Shown in pieces: positions 14,974-21,529 of a DNA stretch of 21,529 nt. Made by a program: the position numbers and the translations under genes. Source of the DNA: Calditrichota bacterium (lineage in GTDB: Bacteria; Calditrichota; Calditrichia; RBG-13-44-9; J075); NCBI GenBank assembly GCA_024275555.1, contig JAJRYW010000580.1:1-21529 (forward strand). Direction: 5' to 3'. Under the pieces are notes generated by a model. It was not told where the DNA came from, did no database searches, and saw only the letters and a program-made list of their open reading frames with translations. The stretch's first letter is position 1; every line of letters starts with the position of its first letter.

Positions 14974-14989
14974 CCAACAACGCGCTCCA
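14974..14989 (+). repeat. attC-like 16-bp motif downstream of brnTA
   Basis: CCAACAACGCGCTCCA matches 14 of 16 bases of the motif at 18777-18792 downstream of the sdpI gene. It is followed here by a short palindrome (CTCCA-C-TGGAG, 14985-14995). It resembles the RYYYAAC end and adjoining L'' box of an integron attC site, but no matching GTTRRRY end was found within a normal length. The rest of the 14948-15165 gap shows nothing else I can support. Confidence 0.25.
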
Positions 14990-15165
14990 CTGGAGGCTAG
15001 TCTGCCGGAACAGGTAGTTTTTAGATATCAAAGAAAGACATTTTTACCCCTCCCACCTCAATTCGTATTCATCAGCGTAAATCTGTGGCCTATGTAAAGC
15101 GTCAATACAATAAATACAGTGGAATGGAATTTCATAATGTAACCCGGCGATGGCTGCTTCCACGG

Positions 15166-16473
15166 TTACGCTTCATCCCGGCAAACCACCACCAGGGTAA
15201 TGTCATCGGACTGCGGGTGGTTGGCGACATGATTACGAATTTCCCATAAAATCGTTTCAATCAGTTTATTGGAAGAGAGGTGCAGGTTCTGTTGGATTAA
15301 ATCAAGTAATCGTTCCTCGCCAAACTCCTCTTCTGCGGCGTTCATGGCCTCCGGAATACCATCGGAAAAAAGAATTAGCTTTGCCCCCGGCGGGAAAGGA
15401 ATGGCTTCCTGCTGAAAGTTATACTCTTCGACAAAGCCCAGCACGATTCCGCCGGCGCTCAATCGCTGAATATCTTTTCCGGGCTGGTAAAAATAGGGGG
15501 CGTCGTGGCCGGCGTTGCAATATTCCAGGGTGTGGCGGTGCCGGTGGAGCATCCCGTAAAACATGGTGATAAATTTTCCCACGCTGCTGCTTTGGTAGAG
15601 CAGGGAATTGGCGTGTTTCATAGTTTGGGCGGGAAGAATCTTTAGCAAAGTCTGGGTACGTATGGTTGCCTGAATATTGGCCATCAGCAATGCCGCGGGG
15701 AGGCCCTTGCCAGATACATCCGCCAGGCAAATGGCCAGGTGCTGGTCATAGGCAACAATAAAATCGAAGTAATCTCCCCAGACTTCTTTGGCGGGAATGC
15801 TGATTCCGGCAATATCGTAGCCGGGAACATCCGGTAACTTTTTGGGCAATAAGTTGTGCTGAATTTCCGCAGCCATGCGCATCTCTTCCCGCAATCTCAG
15901 CAGTGCGGCCTCGTCGTCGCGGAGCCGGGCATTTTCAATCACTTGCGCAGATTGGGCGGCAATAATGGAAAGCAGCCGCTGGTCTCCGGCGCTGAATTCC
16001 GTAGCGCTCTTTTTGTTAAACACGGCCAGCAACCCGATCAGGCGGGATTTTGAGAGCAGGGGCGCGCACAGGAGCGAGCGCACCGGCAGCTCCTGCTCGG
16101 CCGGGGTGTTGAAGCGCTCATCGGCAGCCAGGTCGTGGATGATCAGGGGGCGCTGATTAGCCAGCATCCAGGCCTGCATTTGGGCGTCGAGGCGGTACGG
16201 TAAGATCGCGATTCTGCTATCCACCTGCCGAACCATCGTTTTAAAGGCGTCGACGTCCTTTTCTTGGTCAAAAAGGGTGATGGCCGCCTGCTCCACCCCC
16301 AGGTGCTTCACGCATTTTTTTACCATCAAATCGACAATATTTTTAAGCGAAAGGGTGGAGTTGATGGCGGTGGCAATTTCATTTAACACGGAAAGTTCAT
16401 CAACAGCGCGCCTTAACTGGCTATTTTCTTTAACCAACTGCTGATATTGGGCCGGGGAAGGGGGCTCTTGCAT
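15166..16473 (-). CDS. GAF domain plus SpoIIE/RsbU-type PP2C phosphatase
   Basis: A 435-residue signalling protein. After a short coiled coil (1-35), a GAF sensor domain spans about 40-190 (LLCAPLLSKSRLIGLLAVFNKK). A linker with MRMAAEIQHNLLPKKLP leads into the SpoIIE/RsbU phosphatase domain (about 215-432). Metal-binding acidic residues are present: WGDYFDF (usual GGDYYD, one Gly replaced by Trp), ADVSGKGLPAALLMA, FSDGIPEA and the closing SDDITLVVV. Such enzymes dephosphorylate anti-sigma-factor antagonists in partner-switching systems. No antagonist or anti-sigma kinase is adjacent. It diverges from the ECF sigma gene at 16745, which is suggestive but no proof of a link. Confidence 0.93.
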   Translation of the reverse strand: MQEPPSPAQYQQLVKENSQLRRAVDELSVLNEIATAINSTLSLKNIVDLMVKKCVKHLGVEQAAITLFDQEKDVDAFKTMVRQVDSRIAILPYRLDAQMQAWMLANQRPLIIHDLAADERFNTPAEQELPVRSLLCAPLLSKSRLIGLLAVFNKKSATEFSAGDQRLLSIIAAQSAQVIENARLRDDEAALLRLREEMRMAAEIQHNLLPKKLPDVPGYDIAGISIPAKEVWGDYFDFIVAYDQHLAICLADVSGKGLPAALLMANIQATIRTQTLLKILPAQTMKHANSLLYQSSSVGKFITMFYGMLHRHRHTLEYCNAGHDAPYFYQPGKDIQRLSAGGIVLGFVEEYNFQQEAIPFPPGAKLILFSDGIPEAMNAAEEEFGEERLLDLIQQNLHLSSNKLIETILWEIRNHVANHPQSDDITLVVVCRDEA

Positions 16474-16530
16474 AGTTTGCCTTTATCTGATTGATGAGAA
16501 GAAGGAAACGGATTTGTAAAATATCATTCC

Positions 16531-16559
16531 ATAATAAAGAAAGATTTCGATGATTCCAA
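16531..16559 (-). promoter_or_regulatory. Putative promoter of the GAF-phosphatase gene
   Basis: On the minus strand: TTGGAA (16559-16554), a 17-nt spacer, TATTAT (16536-16531). The start of transcription would be near 16524, leaving a leader of about 50 nt before the ATG. Confidence 0.45.
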
Positions 16560-16673
16560 ACCTTTATGGGCCTTGCTGGCAGACCACAAGACAAGTGTTA
16601 TCTTTTGCCCGGGAGCCTCGTGTAGATGATCGGCGACGCTCCTTTTGCCGCTGGGCTGCGCCGGGCAATCTGT

Positions 16674-16702
16674 TTGCAATAAATACCAATGTTGCCTATA
16701 TT
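16674..16702 (+). promoter_or_regulatory. Putative promoter of the ECF sigma/toast-rack operon
   Basis: TTGCAA (16674-16679), a 17-nt spacer, TATATT (16697-16702). The wider context is TTTG (16673-16676), 20 nt, then TATATTTG (16697-16704), an exact match to the TAnnTTTG form of Bacteroidota-type promoters. It lies about 40 nt upstream of the ATG. Confidence 0.5.
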
Positions 16703-16744
16703 TGCGTTTATCATGTAACCAATCTACCTGGGAAGGCGTAGTAG

Positions 16745-17326
16745 ATGAATGTGGACGAGAAGCGAGCGGAAGACCGGCGGTTAATTCGTCAAGCGCGGGA
16801 CGGGGATCAAAAAGCGTTCGAGGCGTTGCTCAAAAAATATCGCAACCTGGTTTATCATGTGATGATGAAGATGGTTCGCAACCCCCAGGAAGCCGAAGAC
16901 CTGAGCCAGGAAGCCTTTATCAAGGCGTTTAACGCGCTGGCTTCTTTTAATGATGAGTTCGCTTTCTCCACCTGGCTGATGAAAATAGCCACCAATAATT
17001 GCATTGATTTTTTGCGGAAGAAAAAATTGAAAACCTATTCGATTGATGAGCCGATTCAGTACAAAGACGACCAGGTGCGGATGGAACTGCCGGCGGCCGA
17101 TCCCAATCCCGAACGGCAGTTGCTGAATGCGGAACGGAGTATCATGATCGATGAAGCCATCCAGTCGCTTCCGCCCCGTTACCGGCATGTTATTGTGCTG
17201 CGCCATAAAGAGGAAAAATCGTACGAAGAGATTGCCGAGATTCTGAAACTCCCCCTGGGAACCGTAAAAGCGCGCATCTTTCGGGCCCGCGAAATGTTAA
17301 ACAAAAAAATCAGAGAGATATTATAG
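16745..17326 (+). CDS. ECF-type RNA polymerase sigma factor (RpoE/SigW-like)
   Basis: A 193-residue ECF sigma factor. Region 2 (about 20-95) carries EAEDLSQEAFIKAFNALASFNDEFAFSTWLMKIATNNCIDFLRKKK, and region 4 (about 130-190) carries LPPRYRHVIVLRHKEEKSYEEIAEILKLPLGTVKARIFRAREML, a canonical DNA-binding helix-turn-helix. GGGAAGG lies 8 nt before the ATG, one of the better ribosome-binding sites here. Unlike the sigma gene at 10253, no zinc-finger anti-sigma gene follows. The next gene, 10 nt on, encodes an exported toast-rack protein. The sigma factor may be controlled at the promoter, by that neighbour, or by an unlinked anti-sigma factor. Confidence 0.95.
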   Translation: MNVDEKRAEDRRLIRQARDGDQKAFEALLKKYRNLVYHVMMKMVRNPQEAEDLSQEAFIKAFNALASFNDEFAFSTWLMKIATNNCIDFLRKKKLKTYSIDEPIQYKDDQVRMELPAADPNPERQLLNAERSIMIDEAIQSLPPRYRHVIVLRHKEEKSYEEIAEILKLPLGTVKARIFRAREMLNKKIREIL

Positions 17327-17336
17327 GCGCCCCTAA

Positions 17337-18251
17337 ATGACCTTTACAATGACCACCCTGACATATATTTTTTTAAGCTTTTCATTTTTAGCGTCTCCGC
17401 TGTTTGCCGGCGAGGGGGACGGCGGCCAGAGTGTTCTGCGCCGAGCCGTTGAACGTACTTATGAGAAATCGCTTTACGCCAAAGTGAAAGTAGGCAACGG
17501 CGTCATTGAAATCGGCAGCACATCCGGGAAAAACGTGTTTTCCGGCGAGTTCATTTTTCAGGACCACCCCCCGGTGGTGGGATACGAGATCGTCGGCGAT
17601 GAAGGACGGCTGCGGGTAAAGTTTACCGGCAAACGCACTAAAGACAAGCGCGACATTAACATCGATATTGATGAAGACACCGATTACAACATTGATTTTG
17701 ATGAACGCTATGAAACCGAATGTGTGCTGGATTTTTCCGACCGGTTGCCGCTGATCCTGAAAATGGACCTGGGGTTTGTCAAAGGCAATATGAACCTGGG
17801 CGGATTGCGTTTGCAGGATTTTGAAATCAGCCCGGCACTCAGCAAGATAGATATTGACTTTGACCGGCCCAATCCGGTCCGCCTGGAGGAAATGCGTATT
17901 GAAAGCGGATTTGGGAAGCTCAATATAAGCAACCTGGCCAATGCCAATTTCTCCCGTTTCAGATTTGAAGCCGGGGCGGGCTCGTACCGGATTGATTTTA
18001 GCGGAGAGCTCCGGGAAGACGCCGAAGCAGACCTGGAAATCGGTGTGGGTCGTCTGCGGGTCTTGGTGCCCAGAAAACTGGGAGTGCGGCTGAAAGTAGA
18101 AAAAACCTTCCTGTGTACTTTCGATATCGACGACGTCTACAAAGATGACGACTACTACTACAACGACCGCTGGGAAGACGGCCTCTCCCGCCAGTTGGAT
18201 ATCCGCATTGATTCCGGGATCGCCAAAGTGACCATCGAGTGGGTTGACTAA
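17337..18251 (+). CDS. Exported toast-rack (LiaF-like/DUF2154) beta protein
   Basis: A 304-residue protein with a signal peptide (hydrophobic about 9-22, cleavage probably at LFA). The mature part is a run of regular, short beta repeats rich in Gly, Asp, Phe and Leu (for example VKVGNGVIEIGS, ESGFGKLNIS, EIGVGRLRVLVPRKLGVRLKVE). This fits the toast-rack/LiaF C-terminal fold, a beta-solenoid-like sheet found in cell-wall stress proteins. An acidic stretch (DINIDIDEDTDYNIDFDE, about 100-120) and DDDYYYND near the end are unusual and could bind cations (inference). It is tightly coupled to the ECF sigma gene (10 nt), so it may be the envelope-facing output or sensor of that circuit. A second ATG four codons in is an alternative start. 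Confidence 0.65.
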   Translation: MTFTMTTLTYIFLSFSFLASPLFAGEGDGGQSVLRRAVERTYEKSLYAKVKVGNGVIEIGSTSGKNVFSGEFIFQDHPPVVGYEIVGDEGRLRVKFTGKRTKDKRDINIDIDEDTDYNIDFDERYETECVLDFSDRLPLILKMDLGFVKGNMNLGGLRLQDFEISPALSKIDIDFDRPNPVRLEEMRIESGFGKLNISNLANANFSRFRFEAGAGSYRIDFSGELREDAEADLEIGVGRLRVLVPRKLGVRLKVEKTFLCTFDIDDVYKDDDYYYNDRWEDGLSRQLDIRIDSGIAKVTIEWVD

Positions 18252-18271
18252 AAGATATTTTTCGACCTGAT

Positions 18272-18295
18272 AGAGACGCCATGCCTGGCGTTTCT
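18272..18295. repeat. Short palindromic repeat/hairpin, terminator candidate
   Basis: AGAGACGCCA (18272-18281), loop TGCC, TGGCGTTTCT (18286-18295): ten pairs with one G-U. It has no T-run after it, so it is a weak terminator. It looks like a member of the TAGAGACG-type interspersed palindromes, as does the longer element at 9981-10076. Confidence 0.5.
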
Positions 18296-18338
18296 GCTAA
18301 TACACAATATTGAACGCTCGTATCCGTGGAGTGGAACC

Positions 18339-18713
18339 ATGAATGACAATGCTTTTCTCCTTGCAACGTCAATATTCACAGGCGTGCTTTTCATCGCGAT
18401 AGCTATTCCACTCATTTTAAGAAGAGTGCCTCCAAACAGTTGGTACGGCTTGCGCGTTCCGGCTACTTTTTCCGATGAAACGGTGTGGTACGAGGCGAAT
18501 GTACGAACAGCAAAAGATATCCTAATGTTGGGGGTGATCGTCATCGCAGTTGGTGTGGCGCTGTACTATACTCCTATTCCCTTGTGGAGCAAGGTGCTTG
18601 TTTGGTCGGGTATCGTTGTAGGGGGAGTTATTGCTGTTCTCATTCACGGCTGGAGATACGCTAACCGGTTGCTCAGGAAACAGCAGGCAACAGGACGAGA
18701 GGAGACAGCCTGA
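18339..18713 (+). CDS. SdpI-family membrane protein
   Basis: A 124-residue protein with three membrane segments (about 6-27, 62-79, 86-106) and a basic cytoplasmic tail. It carries the SdpI/YhfL signature RRVPPNSWYGLRVPATFSDETVWYEANVRTAK (family: VPPNxxYGfRtpxtxxdxxvWyxaNrxxGk). SdpI of Bacillus is the immunity protein against the SdpC killing factor; most homologues like this one have no known partner. GGAG lies 8-11 nt before the ATG. It is alone between two repeat-like sequences, and its TGA stop falls within the GCCTGAC end of an attC-like inverted repeat, as is common for integron cassette genes. Confidence 0.85.
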   Translation: MNDNAFLLATSIFTGVLFIAIAIPLILRRVPPNSWYGLRVPATFSDETVWYEANVRTAKDILMLGVIVIAVGVALYYTPIPLWSKVLVWSGIVVGGVIAVLIHGWRYANRLLRKQQATGREETA

Positions 18714-18777
18714 CATCCGCTGCGGCCGATCCGCCTCTGCCGGCGCTCCGGGGGCGGCTGGGCTTTATCGTTGGGGC
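18708..18777 (+). repeat. attC-like imperfect inverted repeat after the sdpI gene
   Basis: The segment starts GCCTGAC (close to the RYYYAAC integron core, and containing the SdpI stop) and ends GTTGGGGC (close to GTTRRRY). Between them is an imperfect hairpin: GCC-gat-CCGCC (18725-18735) against GGCGG-ctg-GGC (18753-18763). At 70 bp its length is within the usual attC range. Both core ends deviate from consensus, so this may be a decayed site or a chance likeness. Confidence 0.35.
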
Positions 18778-18827
18778 CAACAAGGCCCTCCAGGGGCAGG
18801 CTGCTACGTGGAGGGTAACATGTTAAC
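18776..18827 (+). repeat. Second attC-like inverted repeat, abutting the first
   Basis: GCCAAC (18776-18781), then CCCTCCA (18786-18792) pairing with TGGAGGG (18809-18815), then GTTAAC (18822-18827). The order of outer core, spacer, inner arm, loop, inner arm, spacer, outer core is that of an attC, but the terminal GTTAAC is not GTTRRRY. It shares a 16-bp motif (14/16) with 14974-14989. Confidence 0.3.
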
Positions 18828-18853
18828 AAAAAAACTGCGCAACATCGGTTATT

Positions 18854-18899
18854 AAAGAGAAACCCCGGGGCAATAAAATGCACCCGGGGTTTCTCTTTT
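18854..18899. terminator. Strong bidirectional terminator between convergent transcripts
   Basis: AAAGAGAAACCCCGGG (18854-18869) and its perfect complement (18883-18898) form a 16-bp stem. The loop of 13 nt can add three more pairs around a bulged A. The A-rich and T-rich outer arms allow termination on both strands: the sdpI side from the left and nrdJ from the right. Confidence 0.9.
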
Positions 18900-18937
18900 G
18901 GGATACTTACAGGGCAATTGCCCGAACTCTTTTTGCT

Positions 18938-19543
18938 TTAAGAACAGCCGCTGGTGGAGCCGCACTCATTGCATTTGTAGCAGCTTCCGTTGCGGTACAT
19001 AATGGCCCCGCAGGTGGGGCAGTTGGGTGCATCGGCCTGCATCTGGAAGACCCGTTTCTCCTGCTCTTCCAGGCTGCGCTTCTTCCGGGCCCCCTGGGCG
19101 GCCTTCAGCTCCGGTGCAATAATCTGCGACGAGTCGCCCACCGTTTCGCCGGTGTCCGGGTTCACCGTTCCCAAATTGGCCTTCTCCTCATTGCTTAAGA
19201 ATTTGATGGCCAGCCAGCGGAAGATATAATCGGTAATCGATTTGGCGATGGGGATCTGCGGATTGTTGGTAAATCCGGACGGCTCGAAGCGGCTGTGGGT
19301 AAATTTATCCACCAGAACCTTCAGGGGCACGCCGTATTGAAGCGCCAGGGAGATGGCCGTGGCAAAGGAATCCATCAAGCCGGAAACCACGCTGCCTTCT
19401 TTGGCCATCACAATAAAAATCTCGCCCGGGGAACCGTCTTCATACATACCCACGGTGATGTAGCCTTCATGCCCGCCAATGGAAAACTTATGGGTGATGG
19501 CTTTGCGCTCATCCGGCAGGCGGCGGCGATAGGGGCGGCCGTA
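18938..19543 (-). pseudogene. nrdJ: NrdJ C-terminal part, separated from the rest by an in-frame TAA
   Basis: This piece continues the nrdJ frame directly after the TAA at 19546-19544. It begins YGRPYRRRLPDERKAITHKF, then SIGGHEGYITVGMYEDGSPGE, a highly conserved part of B12-dependent reductases. It goes on through VLVDKFTHSRFEPSGFTNNP and ends in the zinc-ribbon and redox tail (CPTCG, CYKCNECG, GCS), whose cysteines re-reduce the active site. There is no good start codon: the first ATG (19453) and GTG (19459) come after the conserved block, and only a CTG precedes it. Pseudomonas aeruginosa has a natural split of NrdJ into NrdJa and NrdJb, so a split enzyme has precedent. The absence of a start argues more for a recent nonsense mutation, read-through or a sequence error. 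Confidence 0.8.
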
Positions 19544-21529
19544 TTATTTCACCGTATCATTCAATTGGGTGGAAAGCGGCTGGGTGCGCTTGGAGTTGTC
19601 CCGGTAAATGGCAATGGCTTTCACGCCCATTCGCCAGGCCCGGATATAAGTGTCCATGATCTCGTCCGCCGTGGTGTTTTCCGGAACATTGACCGTCTTG
19701 GAAATTGCCCCGGAGATAAACGGCTGGGTGGCGGCCAGCATTTTTACGTGGCCCATGTGATGAATCGAGCGCACCCCGTTCATCGGCTTAAAGGCGCAGT
19801 CAAAAACCGGTAGGTGTTTTTCCTTAAGCGCCGGGGCGCCTTCGATGGTGTCATTCTCATCAATGTAGGCGATGATGCCTTTGATCTCGGAATCGTTGTA
19901 GCCCAGCTTTTTTAATGCTCTCGGCACGGAGTTGTTGACCATCTTAAGCAATCCGCCGCCGACTAATTTTTTATACTTCACCAGGGCAATATCCGGTTCG
20001 ACGCCGGTGGTGTCGCAATCCATCATAAAAGCGATGGTGCCGGTCGGAGCCAGCACGGTGGTCTGGGCGTTGCGGTATCCGTTGCGTTCCCCCAGTTGAT
20101 AGGCGTCGTCCCACACGCTGGTCGCGGCGCTGTGCAGATCGGCCGGAACGTAGTTCGCGCTGATCTTGTGCGAGGCATGGCGATGTTTGTCGATGACCCG
20201 CAGCATGGCCTGGCGATTCTTGTGGAACTCCTCAAAGGGGCCGACCACCCCGGCCAATTCCGCCGAGGTTAAATAAGCCTGGCCGCACATGAGAGAGGTG
20301 ATGGCCGCCGCATAGGAACAGCCGTCTTCGCTGTCGTAGGCCAGCCCTTGAGACATGAGCAATGCGCCCAGGTTGGCATAGCCAAGGCCCAGGGTGCGGA
20401 ACAGGTGAGAATTATGGGCGATTTCTTTCCGCGGATAACTGGAATTATCCACCAGAATATCCATGGCGGTGATCATCACCCGGGTAGCCCGGCGGAATTC
20501 ATCAATTAAAAAATGTCCTTCGTCATCGATGAACTTCATCAGGTTAAAAGAAGCCAGGTTGCAGGCGGTGTTGTCGATAAACATATATTCCGAGCAGGGA
20601 TTGGAGCCGTTAATGCGGGCGGAATTGGGGCAGGTATGCCAATCGTTAATGGTGGTGTCGAACTGCATACCGGGGTCGCCGCAGATATGGGTGGAGTCGG
20701 CAATCTGGCGCATCAGTTCCCGGGCCCGGTAGCTGTCCATCGGCTCGCCGGTGGTCACCGCATGAGTCACCCACTCATCATCATTTTCCACGGCCCGCAT
20801 AAACTCGTCGTCGGCCCGCACGCTGTGGTTGGCGTTCTGGAAAAAGATGGAGTTGTAGGCGTCGCCGTCAATAGAGGGGTCATAGCCGGCGTCAATTAAA
20901 GCCCAGGCTTTTTTCTCTTCGTTTGCTTTACAGTTGATAAACTCTTCGATGTCGGGATGGTCGATGTTTAAAATGACCATTTTCGCAGCCCGGCGAGTGC
21001 GGCCGCCGCTCTTAATCACCCCGGCAAAGGCGTCGAATCCTTTCATAAAAGAAACCGGGCCGGAGGCGCTCCCGCCGCCGGAAAGCGACTCTTTGGATGA
21101 GCGCAGTGCAGAAAAATTGGTGCCGGTTCCGGAGCCGTACTTAAAAAGCATCCCCTCAATCTTTGCTAAATCCAGGATGCTTTCCATGGTGTCGTCCAGG
21201 GCGTTGATGAAACAGGCCGAGCATTGCGGCTTCTTTTCTATCCCCACATTAAACCAAACCGGGCTGTTAAAGGCTACATATTGATTGACCAACAAGCTGG
21301 TTAATTCTTTATAAAAAACTTCCCCGTCTTGTTTGGAGGCAAAGTAGCCGTCTTTAATTCCCCAATCTGCGATGGTGCGGGAGACCCGCTCGACCAATTG
21401 CCGGATGCTGGATTCCCGTTCCGGGGTTCCCACTTTGCCATGAAAATATTTCGAGACCACCACGTTAGTGGCTAACTGCGACCAGAATTTGGGCGCCTCG
21501 ATATCGGTCTGTTTAAAAATAACATTACC
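19544..21529 (-). CDS. nrdJ: Class II (adenosylcobalamin-dependent) ribonucleotide reductase, main part; start outside window
   Basis: The frame is open to the right edge (661 codons in view), so the true start lies outside. The first visible residues, NVIFKQTDIEAPKFWSQLAT, belong to the family's N-terminal region. Key motifs: FNSPVWFNVG, QCSACFIN (first redox Cys), the finger loop NPCSE with the radical-carrying Cys and catalytic Glu, TACNLASFN (second redox Cys), and APTGTIAFMMDCDTTGVEPD. The enzyme uses B12 to make deoxynucleotides, with or without oxygen. The frame stops at a TAA in the variable linker just after LSTQLNDTVK; the conserved C-terminal region continues in the same frame beyond it. 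No other reductase subunit is in view. Confidence 0.93.
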   Translation of the reverse strand, partial: GNVIFKQTDIEAPKFWSQLATNVVVSKYFHGKVGTPERESSIRQLVERVSRTIADWGIKDGYFASKQDGEVFYKELTSLLVNQYVAFNSPVWFNVGIEKKPQCSACFINALDDTMESILDLAKIEGMLFKYGSGTGTNFSALRSSKESLSGGGSASGPVSFMKGFDAFAGVIKSGGRTRRAAKMVILNIDHPDIEEFINCKANEEKKAWALIDAGYDPSIDGDAYNSIFFQNANHSVRADDEFMRAVENDDEWVTHAVTTGEPMDSYRARELMRQIADSTHICGDPGMQFDTTINDWHTCPNSARINGSNPCSEYMFIDNTACNLASFNLMKFIDDEGHFLIDEFRRATRVMITAMDILVDNSSYPRKEIAHNSHLFRTLGLGYANLGALLMSQGLAYDSEDGCSYAAAITSLMCGQAYLTSAELAGVVGPFEEFHKNRQAMLRVIDKHRHASHKISANYVPADLHSAATSVWDDAYQLGERNGYRNAQTTVLAPTGTIAFMMDCDTTGVEPDIALVKYKKLVGGGLLKMVNNSVPRALKKLGYNDSEIKGIIAYIDENDTIEGAPALKEKHLPVFDCAFKPMNGVRSIHHMGHVKMLAATQPFISGAISKTVNVPENTTADEIMDTYIRAWRMGVKAIAIYRDNSKRTQPLSTQLNDTVK

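Noticed and set aside
14948..15165. Small RNA or tRNA gene in the gap after brnTA
   Set aside because: No cloverleaf, no GTTCRA-type T-loop and no paired stems of note apart from the short palindrome at 14985-14995.
19454..19543. Separate NrdJb-type gene start after the TAA
   Set aside because: No ATG, GTG or TTG precedes the conserved block and no ribosome-binding site is visible, so a designed split like that in Pseudomonas is not supported by the sequence.
1..21529. CRISPR array
   Set aside because: No regularly spaced direct repeats were seen anywhere in the window.

Overview
The window comes from a bacterial chromosome. Several things point to the FCB (Fibrobacterota-Chlorobiota-Bacteroidota) side of the tree, perhaps a Calditrichota/KSB1-type lineage: a PorV/PorQ-like outer-membrane barrel, ECF sigma factors with envelope targets, a B12-dependent ribonucleotide reductase, and putative promoters of the form TTTG-(20-21 nt)-TAnnTTTG. 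This placement is inference, not proof.

Region by region. (1) 1-3888, minus strand: the conserved cluster rpmH-rnpA-yidC-mnmE-[parS]-mnmG, with a perfect parS palindrome (62-77) between mnmE and the first 16 codons of mnmG. (2) 4140-7136, plus strand: an orphan ParA-type ATPase, an overlapping outer-membrane beta-barrel gene, and an EnvC-like murein hydrolase activator with degenerate LytM metal ligands. (3) 7298-9717, plus: a ferredoxin-NADP-reductase-like flavoprotein, a UUCG terminator, and a DUF3179 exported protein. The DUF3179 frame is crossed by one in-frame TGA exactly where the family has its conserved CPL cysteine, which makes it a candidate selenoprotein. (4) 9718-10252: no gene; a 96-bp imperfect palindromic repeat. 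(5) 10253-11106, plus: ECF sigma factor and zinc-finger anti-sigma factor. (6) 11178-14211, minus: pyrD and a two-gene ABC-2 exporter, all joined by ATGA overlaps. (7) 14361-14947, plus: a BrnT/BrnA toxin-antitoxin pair with a palindromic operator inside a likely leaderless promoter. (8) 15166-16473, minus: a GAF-SpoIIE (RsbU-type) phosphatase, divergent from an ECF sigma factor and a toast-rack (LiaF-like) exported protein (16745-18251, plus). (9) 18339-18713, plus: an SdpI-family membrane protein, followed by GC-rich inverted repeats that resemble degenerate integron attC sites and by a strong bidirectional terminator. (10) 18938-21529, minus: nrdJ, running off the right edge and interrupted by an in-frame TAA in its linker.

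How the parts fit: the left third is housekeeping (ribosome, RNase P, membrane insertion, tRNA modification, chromosome partition). The centre and right are rich in envelope and signalling genes: two ECF sigma circuits, a partner-switching type phosphatase, an ABC exporter, an EnvC-like protein and an outer-membrane barrel. The points most worth a second look are the TGA codon in the DUF3179 gene, the ParA/barrel/EnvC-like cluster, and the TAA in nrdJ. Because two genes carry in-frame stops in one window, sequence error must be excluded before reading much into either.
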